Below are positions 10,558 to 20,960 of a stretch of 64,000 nt of DNA, piece after piece. Numbering within the stretch: the stretch's first letter is position 1; each line of letters begins with the position of its first letter. The stretch is taken from assembly GCA_036245525.1 (NCBI GenBank), contig BTPG01000007.1:128695840-128759839 (forward strand), written 5' to 3'. A program made the translations under genes and the position numbers. This DNA is from Semisulcospira habei. Taxonomy: Eukaryota; Mollusca; Gastropoda; Semisulcospiridae. Under the pieces are notes generated by a model. It had not been told where the DNA came from. It made no database searches and saw nothing but the letters and a program-made list of their open reading frames with translations.

Positions 10558-10569
10558 TGACACATATGC

Positions 10570-10613
10570 TTGATGGTTGTACATTGCTTAACGTCCAGAC
10601 AGCAACAAGACTT
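10570..10613 (-). mobile_element. SINE-S, 44-bp 5'-truncated copy with perfect TSD
   Basis: TGTACATTGCTTAACGTCC and the following GACAGCAACAAG match the 3' end of SINE-S. A perfect 12-bp duplication, TGACACATATGC, flanks it at 10558-10569 and 10614-10625. Loss of everything except the 3' end is the signature of target-primed reverse transcription, and it fixes SINE-S orientation as minus. Confidence 0.9.
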
Positions 10614-10625
10614 TGACACATATGC

Positions 10626-10967
10626 ATGAGCCTGATATGTTTCCCAGCTACACATCGACAGCTAAGTACTTCTTCACGCTAATCATGCAAGTGCATGTCG
10701 CTCGTCGCATGACTGGTAGCATAGCGCTTGCAACCAATGTAACGTCAGACAAGTGTATGTAGTAGAACGTGTTGTAGGTTATTCCTACCTCCCGCAATGT
10801 TATGGCAACTCTGACATTTCCACGTCAACAAACGATCTGCCTCTCGCGAAATTCCCAGCTGCTTGATAGCACCGGCTTCGGTGCGGTTGCAAACTACACT
10901 CCTTCAAGCGGCAAAACGTTAGGCCGATCTCCACAACTGTGGCGATAAAAGGGGCTACATACAAGCA
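10626..10967. other. No gene seen
   Basis: Unassigned sequence. Confidence 0.45.
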
Positions 10968-10968
10968 C

Positions 10969-11027
10969 GCTGGTTGTCTCAATCGATTCGCTACCGCGGC
11001 AGCGAACCGACGGAGGCAACCAGTGTG
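10969..11027. repeat. PAL-F palindrome, copy 1
   Basis: CTGGTTGTCTC and ATCGATTCGCTACCGC on the left, GCAGCGAACCGA and GGCAACCAGTGTG on the right. Confidence 0.82.
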
Positions 11028-11196
11028 GTTACAAGTAGCGGGCAACGGCTCTCGACTCTCCACTCTAGCAGCAGGAGTCACTGGATAAGACGAGTTAACA
11101 GGATCCAGTTTCTACTGCGCCTTGCTACTGCACAATGTTGTAGCGGCACGGTGTCACAGCTTGATCGCACAGAGCAGTTTGTTACAGAAGAGTTTT

Positions 11197-11266
11197 TCAT
11201 TCGAGACGCGCCGCATTCGGATACGCGGCTTTAGCCGCGTATCCGAATGCGGCACGACTCGAATGA
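11197..11266. repeat. PAL-D palindrome, copy 1
   Basis: TCATTCGAGACGCGCCGC and ATTCGGATACGCGGCT on the left, AGCCGCGTATCCGAAT and GCGGCACGACTCGAATGA on the right. The flanking TTAA is not preserved. Confidence 0.9.
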
Positions 11267-11274
11267 GCTGAAGC

Positions 11275-11336
11275 AGCTGACGTCGATAATGTGCGGCTTC
11301 ATGCCGCGTATACTTATGCGGCACGAATGAGTTTAA
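11275..11336. repeat. PAL-D, decayed second copy
   Basis: Right half TGCGGCACGAATGAG followed by TTTAA, with a short GCGGCTTCATGCCGC centre. It follows copy 1 directly, and the GCTGAAGCAGCTGACG and TAAGCAGCAGCTAACG flanks look duplicated. Confidence 0.65.
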
Positions 11337-11539
11337 GCAGCAGCTAACGTTGGTGATGTGACTGGGTCGTATTATTTCAAGCGGGATAGCACGCATAGAC
11401 AAATCAAAACGGTTTCAAAATCTAACGTTGAACTGGAATCTTTCACACGTTCAAACCGCTGCTAATACATGAACAAAGTTATGAATTCTGTATCTTAACT
11501 GTAACGGGACCAACCTCAGTCCAAAACCAACCAAACAGC

Positions 11540-11738
11540 TTAACCCTTATCATTAGGAATACACCAGCGTGTGAAATAAGTTTGATTAAAATAGTTCAAG
11601 GGCGGTGCCAGAATAGCTTGGCGTCTAGGCGCCAAGCTATGCTGGCACCACCCTTGAACTAAAGCCATTGGTCTATATCCTTTTGCATATGGCGGTGTAC
11701 AAATGTGAAGCTTTTAGCCTCAGAATGATATGGGTTAA
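11540..11738. mobile_element. TTAA-1 miniature element with PAL-B core
   Basis: Bounded by TTAACCCTTATCATTAGG and CAGAATGATATGGGTTAA. Core at 11593-11660: AGTTCAAGGGCGGTGCCAG faces GCTGGCACCACCCTTGAACT. Downstream body AAAGCCATTGGTCTATATCC is shared with the other TTAA-1 copies. Confidence 0.9.
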
Positions 11739-11746
11739 ACAGCAAA

Positions 11747-12277
11747 GACAGAAATACCCTTCAGTTTGCCGGTTAGTTTGCGTTATTTCCAAGAGTGCTT
11801 CTGTACAGTGCCTTGCGTCAGACAGACAGAAATACCCTTCAGTTTGCCCGTTAGTTTGCGTTATTTCCAAGAGTGCTTCTGTACAGTGCCTTGCGTCAGA
11901 CAGAAATACCCTTCAGTTTGCCCGTTAGTTTGCGTTATTTCCAAGAGTGCTTCTGTACAGTGCCTTGCGTCAGACAGACAGAAATACCCTTCAGTTTGCC
12001 CGTTAGTTTGCGTTATTTCCAAGAGTGCTTCTGTACAGTGCCTTGCGTCAGACAGACAGAAATACCCTTCAGTTTGCCCGTTAGTTTGCGTTATTTCCAA
12101 GAGTGCTTCTGTACAGTGCCTTGCAGACAGACAGAAATACCCTTCAGTTTGCCCGTTAGTTTGCGTTATTTCCAAGAGTGCTTCTGTACAGTGCCTTGCG
12201 TCAGACAGACAGAAATACCCTTCAGTTTGCCCGTTAGTTTGCGTTATTTCCAAGAGTGCTTCTGTACAGTGCCTTGC
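11747..12277. repeat. Minisatellite, 7 units of 74-78 bp
   Basis: Units begin GACAGAAATACCCTTCAG and end AGTGCCTTGCGTCA. Phase marks (GAAATACCC) fall at 11751, 11829, 11903, 11981, 12059, 12134 and 12212. Units are almost identical. Length differences come from one CAGA step or a short deletion. Since 78 is a multiple of 3, several frames stay open on both strands without being a gene. Confidence 0.97.
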
Positions 12278-12368
12278 TGGTTGTCACACTGGCTGTCACA
12301 CTCGATTCGCTACCGCTTATCGGCGGTAGCGAATCGAGGGGGGGGGGGGGGGGGAGGCAACCAGTGTG
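12277..12368. repeat. PAL-F palindrome, copy 2, with G-run
   Basis: CTGGTTGTCACACTGGC, then CGATTCGCTACCGC facing GCGGTAGCGAATCG, then a run of about 16 G inside the right arm, then GGCAACCAGTGTG. The right arm is stretched by the homopolymer. It abuts the minisatellite. Confidence 0.85.
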
Positions 12369-12399
12369 GCTTGGCAGTCCAGCTTCTTGATACGGGTTT

Positions 12400-13330
12400 C
12401 GCATCACCAAAGAACCTTACTCTCTCTTCAATAACATAAGAACTCGCGTAGTGCGACGAGGGCCGTGTACTCCAAAGCAAGACTGCAACTCCACACGGAA
12501 CAAGTTTAGGATCACAAGAAACAACACAAACCTGTCAACTATTCCGGCACAAGCGTGAACAGATTGGTGTAGTTTGGCAGATGACTCTGACAACCCCTGC
12601 CTTTGTTCAAGCGGCAGGACTGGCAGCAACAAAACACAGCACAGAAAACCCAGAGACGAAACGGAACGGGCGATCCGGCCCACAACAACACACAGAGTCG
12701 TGACTGAGTTACTCCAGCAGAAAGAAACAAATCTCCACGACACACGGCAAACGTACTCTCGGCGCGGCACCACGCTCTTTGAAAAGACGGATCTCTCACT
12801 CCACGCTGCAATATTTCTCCATTTCTCGGGGGATCGAGGTGCAGACGAACAGGCGCACAAATCAGGCGATTCCACAGAGAGTTGCGGGGAAAAAGCTTAG
12901 TCCTCCCTGTCGGCAAGGAAGGCGGCCGCACTTGAAGAGGGCAACATGTCGCGGCTGACAGGCGGGAGTGAGCGAGTGGAGTGGGGAGAGAAGAGAGATT
13001 GCTTGTGTGGCCGGGCCGCCCCGTGCGCTACTGAAGGGAGCCGATACAGGCTTGTGTCACACACGCACGCACACGCATTCACACCAGCCACACACCGCCA
13101 AGCCTGGCTTTTGCCTTCGCTCTCGGCACTCGCTTTGTGTAGTACTACTTGTGCGAGAGAAGCGAGAATGAGAGAGAGAGGGAACACGCATACTACTTTA
13201 CCACGTCTCTCTCTCTCTCTCTCTGCACTGTTCCAGTGTCCTAGTGTCTCACTAAACCAGTCAATTCACCGTCGTCTAGTCCGTGAATCCTGTCCCGCGT
13301 GTGATACACTCCTACCACCACACTGACACA
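12400..13330. other. CpG-rich, apparently single-copy block
   Basis: About 930 bp without any palindrome family, richer in CpG than its neighbours and with a CT-run near 13207. An ATG at 12946 in fair context (CAACATGTCG) opens a 126-codon frame rich in R and S, but it overlaps frames on the other strand and shows no domain. It could hold a promoter or a 5' exon. I cannot support that further. Confidence 0.3.
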
Positions 13331-13600
13331 ACTATGTGTCAGGCAGCCACTTCGACACATCTGACAGACCGTGCGAGCTTCGTGATGATCTATGCCCACT
13401 ACTGGCAGACGTCGATCGCATTTGATCAGCAGACCGCGCAACGTCAATATCATCCGGCTTTTGAGTCACGTCCCTCGTCACTGATCCGCCGTGTGCTGCC
13501 ACCGTACTGTTTTACACTTCTGATGGCTGCCTGCACATGGGGGGTTGAGCATCGAAAACTGTTGATAATAATGAATGTCATGCGATGCCAGTAAATGAGT

Positions 13601-13680
13601 TTACTCATTCGAAACGTGCTGCAATCGGATACGCGGCGTAAAGCCGCGTATCCGATTGCAGCACGTTTCGATTCGGTTAA
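13601..13680. mobile_element. PAL-D element, copy 3, TTAA on right
   Basis: CGAAACGTGCTGCAATCGG faces CCGATTGCAGCACGTTTCG, with TACGCGGC-GTAAA-GCCGCGTA at the centre. Compared with the CGAGACGTGCCGC of other copies, it carries several differences that are matched in both arms. Left end TTAC (13601), right end TTAA (13677). Confidence 0.9.
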
Positions 13681-13699
13681 AAGATGGGCCGCGGAACGT

Positions 13700-13770
<71 letters not shown>
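13700..13770. repeat. (AC)n microsatellite
   Basis: Uninterrupted CA dinucleotides over about 70 bp. Confidence 0.98.
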
Positions 13771-13771
<1 letters not shown>

Positions 13772-14100
13772 TAACTTATTATTTACCCCTTCTTAGCTCT
13801 TTGAACTACAGATTAAAAAAAAAAAACAGTAAAACCGTCTCCGATCACCACGGTCCGGCGGGACGCTAAACTGAATTGAGCTAGACTCTTAGGGCAGTTC
13901 ACGAGGTTTAGTATTCAATACTTGACCACAGCTTGCATCTTCCATTTGCAAAAAAGGCAAGGATTGCTTCCACCGAGACCCTGCTTCCATGGGGAATCGG
14001 CGAATCTCCGCATATGGCCTCTTACTGACCATCTTCATGAAAGCGCCATCTGGGTGTAGGTGAATCGATGAGCCACCAGGCTTACAAAGTCAAAGCGCGG
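13771..14100. other. No gene seen
   Basis: Unassigned sequence. Confidence 0.45.
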
Positions 14101-14103
14101 GCA

Positions 14104-14345
14104 ACTAAACTAACTCATCCCTGTTTACCTCGACCATAATATCTCGACCCCCGTCTTTTCCCCGACTGAGTGGTGGGCCCACACATCTAAACAAACTCAT
14201 CCCTGTGTACCTCGACCATATCTCGACCCCCGTCTTTTCCCGACTGAGAGGTAGGCCCACACAACTAAACACTCATCCCTGAGTACCTCTACCATAATTA
14301 TGTCGAACCCCCGTCTTTTCCCGATTGAGTGGTATGCTCACGACC
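14104..14345. repeat. Minisatellite, 3 units of about 80 bp
   Basis: Each unit has ACTCATCCCTGNGTACCTC, then CCCCCGTCTTTTCCCGA, then GAGTGGTGGGCCCACACA. Units start near 14104, 14188 and 14262 and are about 90% alike by eye. Confidence 0.9.
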
Positions 14346-14397
14346 AAACATGGCTCCGGACCAAAAATACATCTCAACAAAAAAAAAAGTCCTCAGA

Positions 14398-14400
<3 letters not shown>

Positions 14401-14476
<76 letters not shown>

Positions 14477-14500
14477 CCCCCCCCCCCTCTCTCTCTCTCC
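14401..14500. repeat. (CT)n microsatellite with a C-run
   Basis: CT dinucleotides from 14401 to about 14474, a C-run of about 13, then more CT. Confidence 0.98.
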
Positions 14501-14745
14501 TCAGACAAAAAGGCCACTTGTGAACGGGTGACCAAATAAGTACCAAGGAAAAAGAAACAACCACACACACCAGCTTAACTTGGGTTTCACCTTTGGCTAG
14601 CTGAAGAAACAAAACGCTAACCTCGAAGCCATTCTACGTCTGACGAGAAACATCAAGAAGTGCGCATTTTTCACCCAACCCCTCCTACAGCCGCGACGGC
14701 TCATGAGGACCTATGCAGCTTCGCAAAAGAAAGCGGCTTAGCCCC

Positions 14746-14822
14746 TTTAGCTGTCGGTAGCGCTTTTTGTCGCGATGATTCCGACAGGAATCATCGCGAC
14801 AAAAAGCGCTACCGACAGCCAC
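14746..14822. repeat. PAL-C palindrome, copy 2
   Basis: Essentially perfect. CTGTCGGTAGCGCTTTTTGT faces ACAAAAAGCGCTACCGACAG around CGCGATGATTCC-GACA-GGAATCATCGCG. The GCGC step differs from GCGG in copy 1 and is matched in the other arm. No flanking TTAA here. Confidence 0.95.
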
Positions 14823-15100
14823 AGAGTCGTCTGTATTTGGCGGTGGGGTTAGCCGGGACCCGCGGCCTGGCAGCGCGGCCAAAAAGGTGACAAAAAAGGT
14901 GTTAGGGCGATGTACTCGCTTGGATAACTCTTTGGACGGGTTCAGTCGACTGTGAGCTTTGGCTTGGCACGTACCCTGGTCTGGTCTGGGCGAGCAAAGA
15001 GACTCGACTCCTTTCGGGAGAGTGTGCTCTCTGTGTGCTGGTGGTAGTCGGAATTATGGACACTGCGACTTTAAGCTGCGCGTGTGTGCGCTGGGGTCAG

Positions 15101-15208
15101 TTGCATGAGTGGACTTAAAAGTCCTGCGCAGGCCACTAAGCACGGTGCTGCGCTATAGCGGAGCACCTTGCTTAGTGGCCTGTACAGAACAAAGCTCGCA
15201 CGTGCATA
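15101..15208. repeat. PAL-E palindrome, copy 2
   Basis: TTGCATGAGTGGACTT, then GGCCACTAAGCACGGTGC facing GCACCTTGCTTAGTGGCC around TGCGCTATAGCGGA. Outer right arm (AAAGCTCGCACGTGCATATG) is diverged. Confidence 0.88.
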
Positions 15209-15414
15209 TGAGCCAAAGCCTGTCAGTGATTTTGAGCCCAACTAAGCCAAGGTCTGTCAGTGATTTTGAGCCTTGCAATGTTCATACTGCAATGTGGGTG
15301 GGATCGGGTGAACTACAAGATAAGGTGGGTCCCTGTTTGTGTTGTGATTCAAACATAAATGGGATTTGCTTTGTGATTGTCGACCCAAGCACGGCTCTGC
15401 GTAACGTCCACAAG

Positions 15415-15465
15415 CACAGACCAGCACACAGCTACACCGTAAGGCCCAAATTCGCAGACCGGTCT
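15415..15465. repeat. PAL-I partial copy
   Basis: CACAGACCAGCACACAG and CCGTAAGGCCCAAATTC match the right arm of the PAL-I palindrome at 16031. Confidence 0.6.
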
Positions 15466-16030
15466 AAGCACACAAATGTATCCATCAACATCATAATCCA
15501 ACAAAATAACAAACCAGAGGTAAGTCCACAAAAGCGCCAGATCCACGTCTTCGCCTGCCCGGGGAACTCCAGACATAAATGCCACCAACCAAATCTACAT
15601 TCAAAGGCTCATGAGGGCCCATGCCTCTCACGTATCGAGTCTATTCGCTGCGAGAACACAAAAGATACATTAATAAAGACGCGGGGACCAGGCCGTTTGG
15701 AAACAAGATTAAACATGTAATATAAGACTCCTTCAATACAGACGGCAGGTAACCGGCCCTCCAATTACCAGTGCCTGTTGGATGATCGCTGCGTGGCACT
15801 TTGACACTGGCTTGTCGTTCCCCGCGCGGCGCCCGCTCATTATTTATTCACGCACAGTTTCTGAAACTCTAAATTAACCCTGCTGCTCGTCTTAAGAGTA
15901 TTATTTGCCAACGAAACTCACGTCCTCAAGAAAACATACCGACGACAGTTTGTTTACTGGGAAGGTTGGGTGAAGAAACCCAATAGCGGCCGTTTACAAA
16001 ATGACGCGCGTGGGTCTAGTGATTTGCCAT
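15466..16030. other. No gene seen
   Basis: A right-half PAL-A remnant (GGCTCATGAGGGCCCATGCC) lies near 15605. Otherwise unassigned. Confidence 0.45.
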
Positions 16031-16101
16031 TGTGTGCTGGTCTGTGATTTTGGACCTTACGGCGCGAGCCCCGAAAGGTCCAAATTCACAGACCAGCACA
16101 C
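16031..16101. repeat. PAL-I palindrome, copy 1
   Basis: TGTGTGCTGGTCTGTGATTT then TGGACCTTACGG, facing GAAAGGTCCA and AATTCACAGACCAGCACAC. Related pieces at 15415 and 49170. Confidence 0.88.
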
Positions 16102-16140
16102 CGTGTAGGCAGAACAATGAATCGCGAAAAGTGACACAAT

Positions 16141-16206
16141 GAGAGGGACAGATCTTCATGTGCCTCTGCGTGGACGCAGGGGATCATGAGGCTCTGTGCC
16201 TCTGGC
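16141..16206. repeat. PAL-A palindrome, diverged copy
   Basis: GAGAGGGACAGATCTTCATG on the left and ATCATGAGGCTCTGTGCCTC on the right, centre CTCTGCG-TGGA-CGCAGGGG. Confidence 0.78.
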
Positions 16207-17020
16207 AGACGAGAAATGTGTGCCACGTGCGCGCGGTGTTTGAGCAGCTGGTTTACGCAGCCTGTGAGGCGAGGGACATGAGCCCGCAGAACGGTACAAG
16301 GACCTGCCTGACTAGGCGCAGATGATTGTTTAGCCGCTCAACGACAGCTCACCGCCACTTCACACCCTGGGTACTTCACTGTCCAGCGGAAACCTTATTC
16401 ACCTGCACGATGTAAAGATCCTCGTGAGCGGCACCAAAGTGCTCGAGTCTAACGAAAATCTGTGCCATCTGCTGGGTAAGTTTTTACGCCCTGTTACTCA
16501 ATTTTAAAAAAAAAAAATTTTTTTTGGTTTTTTTTGTTGTTGTTGTTCTTGCTCCAAGACATGAAACAAGACCCTGGATACTTCACTCTCCCGGGGGAAA
16601 CCTCACCCATCTGCGTTTAGGCAAAGATCTTCGTGAGTTAGCTAGCAATCCCTCGCAAGGCTCCGGTGACGTGTGCTGGTTTCATTGTCATCTCTGTCCA
16701 CTCCCAAGATTTTTTTATGTTCCTCAAAAATGAAATAATGGTCACTTATGCAGCCATGACCATGGCACAGGCACTCATGCGCCCCTGAACGCTCGGGATC
16801 TCTATCTATTCGTGGTGCTATTTACATCTGTTTCTCAAGTAGGAGTAGCCTATACGCCTCTCGGCCTAAAACTGGGGAAAGAGAGTGAGTGTCCCGCTAG
16901 GGCTGCCGGGATACTTGCCTCTCCAGCACACTACTTCCACACTTGGCAGATCCAAGTGGCCAGCTCCCCCACCTCCACCGCCAACTACGCGATCAAACGT
17001 GACAGCTGACAGCAAAAAAC
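16207..17020. other. No gene seen; A/T homopolymer block at 16505-16545
   Basis: Two loosely similar stretches (AAGATCCTCGTGAG near 16415 and AAGATCTTCGTGAG near 16624, each after TTCACC or CACCCATCTG) suggest a diverged duplication of about 210 bp. No coding feature. Confidence 0.45.
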
Positions 17021-17085
17021 AGCTCAAGGGTAACGCCTGATTAGCTTGACGCCTTTAGGCGTCAAGTTAATTAGGCACTACCCGT
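17021..17085. repeat. PAL-B palindrome, diverged copy
   Basis: GCTCAAGGGTAACGCC, then GATTAGCTTGACGCC facing GGCGTCAAGTTAATTAGGC. The CTTGACGCC and GGCGTCAAG pair differs from CTTGGCGCC and GGCGCCAAG in both arms. Confidence 0.85.
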
Positions 17086-17209
17086 AAAAAGAGAGTCGAA
17101 CTAAGCAAACACGACTGTTTCGAAGCTATCATGATTAGATATTGGGGTTTTAGCGCCGAGCAAGCGACTGAAGCTATCATGATAGTCCCATCACCAGATG
17201 TCAATTCAA

Positions 17210-17210
17210 C

Positions 17211-17270
<60 letters not shown>
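17210..17270. repeat. (AAT)n microsatellite
   Basis: About 20 trinucleotide units. Confidence 0.98.
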
Positions 17271-17272
<2 letters not shown>

Positions 17273-17331
17273 ATGGTATTTATATGGCGAATTTCTCATA
17301 TTTATAATATAACTCAATGCGCAGGCGAAAA

Positions 17332-17332
<1 letters not shown>

Positions 17333-17425
<93 letters not shown>
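17333..17425. repeat. (AC)n microsatellite
   Basis: About 46 CA units, 60 bp downstream of the AAT array. Confidence 0.98.
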
Positions 17426-17427
<2 letters not shown>

Positions 17428-17456
17428 CACAGAGTCTGCAGGCCCTGTCGTTATTA

Positions 17457-17576
17457 TTAACTCATTCGAGACGTATTATTCGAATCAGGCCCTGTCTGTA
17501 TTATCTCGGATAACTCGGATATTACTAACTCGCTTTATGCCGCGTATCCGGATGCGGCACGTCTCGAATGAGTTAA
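17457..17576. mobile_element. PAL-D element, copy 4, expanded left arm
   Basis: TTAACTCATTCGAGACGT at the left, and GCGGCACGTCTCGAATGAG followed by TTAA at the right. The interior right of centre is normal (GCCGCGTATCCGGATGCGGC), but the left arm is replaced by about 50 bp of unrelated sequence. Confidence 0.82.
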
Positions 17577-18122
17577 AATAAAAATGCATCGGCTGAATCG
17601 AAAATGTGAAAAACAATTGGCTCTGACGTGAGAAGACAACTGCGTGGGGTATATAGCTAATTCAAAACTAGACACTGGATTACACAGGAAACAGAAATCT
17701 ACAGGATAACCTGGCAACCTGGCCCATCTCTCTACTCCAGCTGTTGTTACAAAAGGGTGAAAAACAAAAAACAAATGCTAATGGAAACGTAAAAAAAATG
17801 TTTGGAAGGTGATACTCGGCTCCTTGAAAACTTCTGAAGCACATCTCTAAGCGTGTGTATCCAGAGAGCTAAGAAGAGCTCCCGCATAGCTCCCCAAGCC
17901 CAAACAAACAATATCATGTTGTGGGGGGAAAAAAACTGTGTACCTCTACAGCGTCGGCTTTTATCCGCTATCAGCTAACTTTTCCCACCCAGCAACTCTC
18001 GAACGATTTCGCGCTGTACGAGTGGAGATCGTTTTTCTCCCGACCGCTAGAGGGCAGACTGTGTCAACAAAGTCTTCGATATGTATTCGTTGTAAAGGCA
18101 CTTCAACTAGGTTCTTGAGTCT
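17577..18122. other. No gene seen
   Basis: Unassigned sequence. Confidence 0.45.
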
Positions 18123-18187
18123 GCAAGAGGCATAGATTCTCATGAGCCCCTGCTGTCGCAGGGGCACATGAGAATCTATGCCTCTTG
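18123..18187. repeat. PAL-A palindrome, copy 11
   Basis: T-type. CCCCTGCTGTCGCAGGGG centre. GGGGCACATGAG on the right leaves a single mismatch with CTCATGAGCCCC. Copies at 21257 and 23796 share an altered base there, which points to a subfamily. Confidence 0.94.
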
Positions 18188-18537
18188 AGAATGGGAGTCA
18201 GTTTTCAAGTTACTGTCTATTCCAAGAATCAATTGTAAGATTACGTCAATTCTTTAAAAACAAACAAACAAACAAACAAAAAACCAAAAACAGATAGAGT
18301 CATGTTTATACACTACACTACCCCTTTCTTAATTTGCACAACAGTTTTGCTTTTCGTCCTCATTCAAAACAAACCAAGCGAGACCGATACCCCGTCCAAC
18401 TTTTCCAATAGATATAGACTAAATAATATTATACACCTCTCGCGTCTCCCAGATCGGGTGCATCTGTGCCTAAAACTCAATACGTTACTTTGGGAATAAA
18501 GGATGCGACTGTACTCACTACTGTATACACACACTGA

Positions 18538-18759
18538 TTAACCGATATCATACTGAGGCTAAAAGCTTCAAATCTGTACAGTCATATGCAAGCTACATTA
18601 TAGTACTTACAGATAAGGATATAGACCAATGGCTTTAGTTAAAGGGTAGTGCCAGAATAGCTTGGCGCCTCTAGGCGCCAAGCTATTCTGGCACTACCCT
18701 TGAACTAATTTAGTCAAACTTATTTCACACACTGGTGTATTCCGAATGATAAGGGTTAA
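18538..18759. mobile_element. TTAA-1 miniature element with PAL-B core
   Basis: TTAACCGATATCATACTGAGG at the left, CCGAATGATAAGGGTTAA at the right. Core 18637-18707: GGGTAGTGCCAGAATAGC facing GCTATTCTGGCACTACCC, centre GGCGCCTCTAGGCGCC. It is inverted relative to the copies at 11540 and 60570, as judged by the AAAGCCATTGG body. Confidence 0.93.
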
Positions 18760-19180
18760 AAAAGAAATGAAGTGGCGTCGTCATCAAGGCGCATGAGACT
18801 AACCACACACTGGCTGTCAAGTCTTTGGAGGCGCGTAGCGACCTCGCGACCTCAACCGAATGCCAATCACGGCTCATTATGTCAGAGCCATTGAGACAAC
18901 TAGATATCACGAGACACCGCAGCACGCGACGGCTCATGAGGCTCTGCGGCTCTGGCGCATATTGGGGATCGTCATAAGGAGGAACAAGGAAAGGCAACAC
19001 TTCAGAGGTTTGATCTGAAAATAGCTGGGAGGGGGATTGTCGGGGGGGGCGAGCTGTTGAGAAAACAAAATCGGTCCCGCCAACCGCTCACCAGACCACC
19101 AAATCTGTCCCGGCTACGCTTAATTCTAACCCGGAATTACACCGTCAATTTGAGGAACATCTGAAGACAATCTAAGGTCC

Positions 19181-19226
19181 GCAAGAGGCATAGATTCTCA
19201 TGAGCCCATGACAATCTGTCTCTTAC
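19181..19226. repeat. PAL-A palindrome, asymmetric deletion
   Basis: Full left arm (GCAAGAGGCATAGATTCTC), then ATGAGCCCATGAC, then a short right arm (AATCTGTCTCTTAC). Confidence 0.75.
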
Positions 19227-19563
19227 AGAAAGAAAGCCGGATGTCTGTGTTCTCGTTTGACAGGATGAACACTTCGGATGACGCCAACAAAGGACCCCTC
19301 ATGCTACACGAAGCCCAGGTCCTCACAAGCCTTCAACGAATGAAGAAAATAATGAAAGTAAGACTGGGATGATTACTCCATGTTCCGCCTGACGGAGGAG
19401 GTTGGTGGAGGGTGCCACTGAAAGATTTTGTCTTCAGTGGTGGAAGTACTCGCGGTCTTATTGTCGTTTATAGGAATATTGTGACAGCCGCTGACTCTAA
19501 CCTCACCTTCTACGCCCACGGAACACAGAAAACACCTTCACAGACCAACAGTCAACCCCCCAA
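19227..19563. other. No gene seen
   Basis: Unassigned sequence. Confidence 0.4.
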
Positions 19564-19629
19564 GCAAGAGGCATAAATTCTCATGAGCTCTTGCGGCCGC
19601 AAGGGCTCATGAGAATGTATGCCTCTTGC
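19564..19629. repeat. PAL-A palindrome, copy 12
   Basis: T-type with centre CTCTTGCGGCCGCAAGGG. CATAAATTC faces GAATGTATG, so only one position in that stretch is unmatched. Confidence 0.92.
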
Positions 19630-19920
19630 AGGGCGGTGGGTGGACCGTACAAGACGACCGTTGGCAGAGGGTACTCAAACAAGGCTAGCAAGGCTGAAGG
19701 GGCCATTAGCGGGGTACGACTGAAGGCGAGGCAGCAGTAGAGGCGACAAAAGCCCCTTATCCCCGCCTTTCAGCAGCACGTGATAATAAAATTGCTGTTG
19801 GCCATGCAATAAATCTGGGCTGAGGGCGTGCTCGAGGCTCTCGAGGAGGCGGCCATTGTGATGCTCAAGAGCTTTTGGCGTTCTGCCCCTGACACATTCA
19901 CTTCAGCGACATGAAACGGC

Positions 19921-20123
19921 CAAGTCTCCAGGAAGCATAGGTCCTCATCAGCCGCAGTTCTGCCGCTCCAGTTTAACAGCGAAGCGTCGCTTATGCAACG
20001 ATCACAGATTGTCGTGAGTCCCTGCAGTTTGAGTCCTACACCACATAAAATATGTCTGCAAGAGGCATAGATTCTCATCAGCCGCTGCAGCCGCAGGGGC
20101 TCATGGGAATCAATGCCTCTTGC
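19921..20123. repeat. PAL-A partial copy followed by PAL-A copy 13
   Basis: A left-half remnant (GGAAGCATAGGTCCTCATC) starts near 19930. The full copy is at 20058-20123: GCAAGAGGCATAGATTCTC with GGGAATCAATGCCTCTTGC, centre GCTGCAGCCGCAGGGGC, and CATCAGCC unmatched to GGCTCATG. Confidence 0.82.
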
Positions 20124-20830
20124 TTGCCGAGGTCGCCCCATCAGAAACGAGCACAATCCTACTCCGCTGGTCTAGGAAGTTGTCAGAAGTTCAGCTAGTT
20201 ACTGCCTTGCTAGTTCTCCTTCCCGACAACTCTTGAATGACCTTGTGGGTCGCTGCCCTTTGACCTGCATCCACTGGACATAATAGGACCTTAGGGTTCT
20301 GAGGACCCTAATTTAAATTGTGCGGCTTCTGAAGAGATGACAAGATTAAAGTCTGACAATGGCGCTTTGAATGGCTATCAAAGTCTAAATTATTGGGCCT
20401 TAGTTAAAATAGCTGGTTAGTAATAATACTTTCGATTTCATCATCACCTCCACCTCTTTCTACACACATTCGACGTCGATGTTATACACACCAACAGTAG
20501 AAAAATGAATATAATGCTGACAAGATGAGCGATGCGATTTGACCAGAGGACAGGACGATCTAATTACTCACGGCCCCCAGCTGCCTCTGCGGACAGTAAT
20601 TGTAGCAGACGACAAATGGACGTGACCAAGGAGGGTTAGATCGGCCGCGATCAAGTGATCAAGACTGAAAGCAGCTCTGTGAGAGAAACAATCTGGAACT
20701 CTGCTGACTTTATTGTTTCTGGACCAACATGACAAAGGCCGGCCCAGAAATGGGACAATACGGACTTTGCGTCAACGCGAGTCATAGAATCTACACATTG
20801 TGGAGGCAAATGACTTGCGAAGTCCTTTTT
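20124..20830. other. No gene seen
   Basis: About 700 bp of unassigned sequence. Confidence 0.45.
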
Positions 20831-20839
20831 GTTGTTGTT

Positions 20840-20927
20840 GTGAAAAGCAAGATGTACGTTGGATTACAAAGAAAATCTCGCGATCGCGAGATTTTTGTTG
20901 TAATCCAATGAAAATCTTGCTTTTCAC
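20840..20927. repeat. PAL-G palindrome, copy 1
   Basis: GTGAAAAGCAAGATGTACG and TTGGATTACAAAGAAAATCT face AGATTTTTGTTGTAATCCAA and AAAATCTTGCTTTTCAC, centred on CGCGATCGCG. An A-run of about 23 follows. Confidence 0.92.
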
Positions 20928-20960
20928 AAAAAAAAAAAAAAAAAAAAAATGGATTTAGTA

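Noticed and set aside
11766..12439. Overlapping repeat-protein genes of 130-188 codons
   Set aside because: They come from a minisatellite with a 78-bp unit, open in several frames on both strands.
12417..12931. Overlapping minus-strand frames of 130-152 codons
   Set aside because: Plus-strand frames of similar length overlap them, no domain is visible, and GC-rich sequence lowers stop-codon frequency. The block is noted only as CpG-rich.
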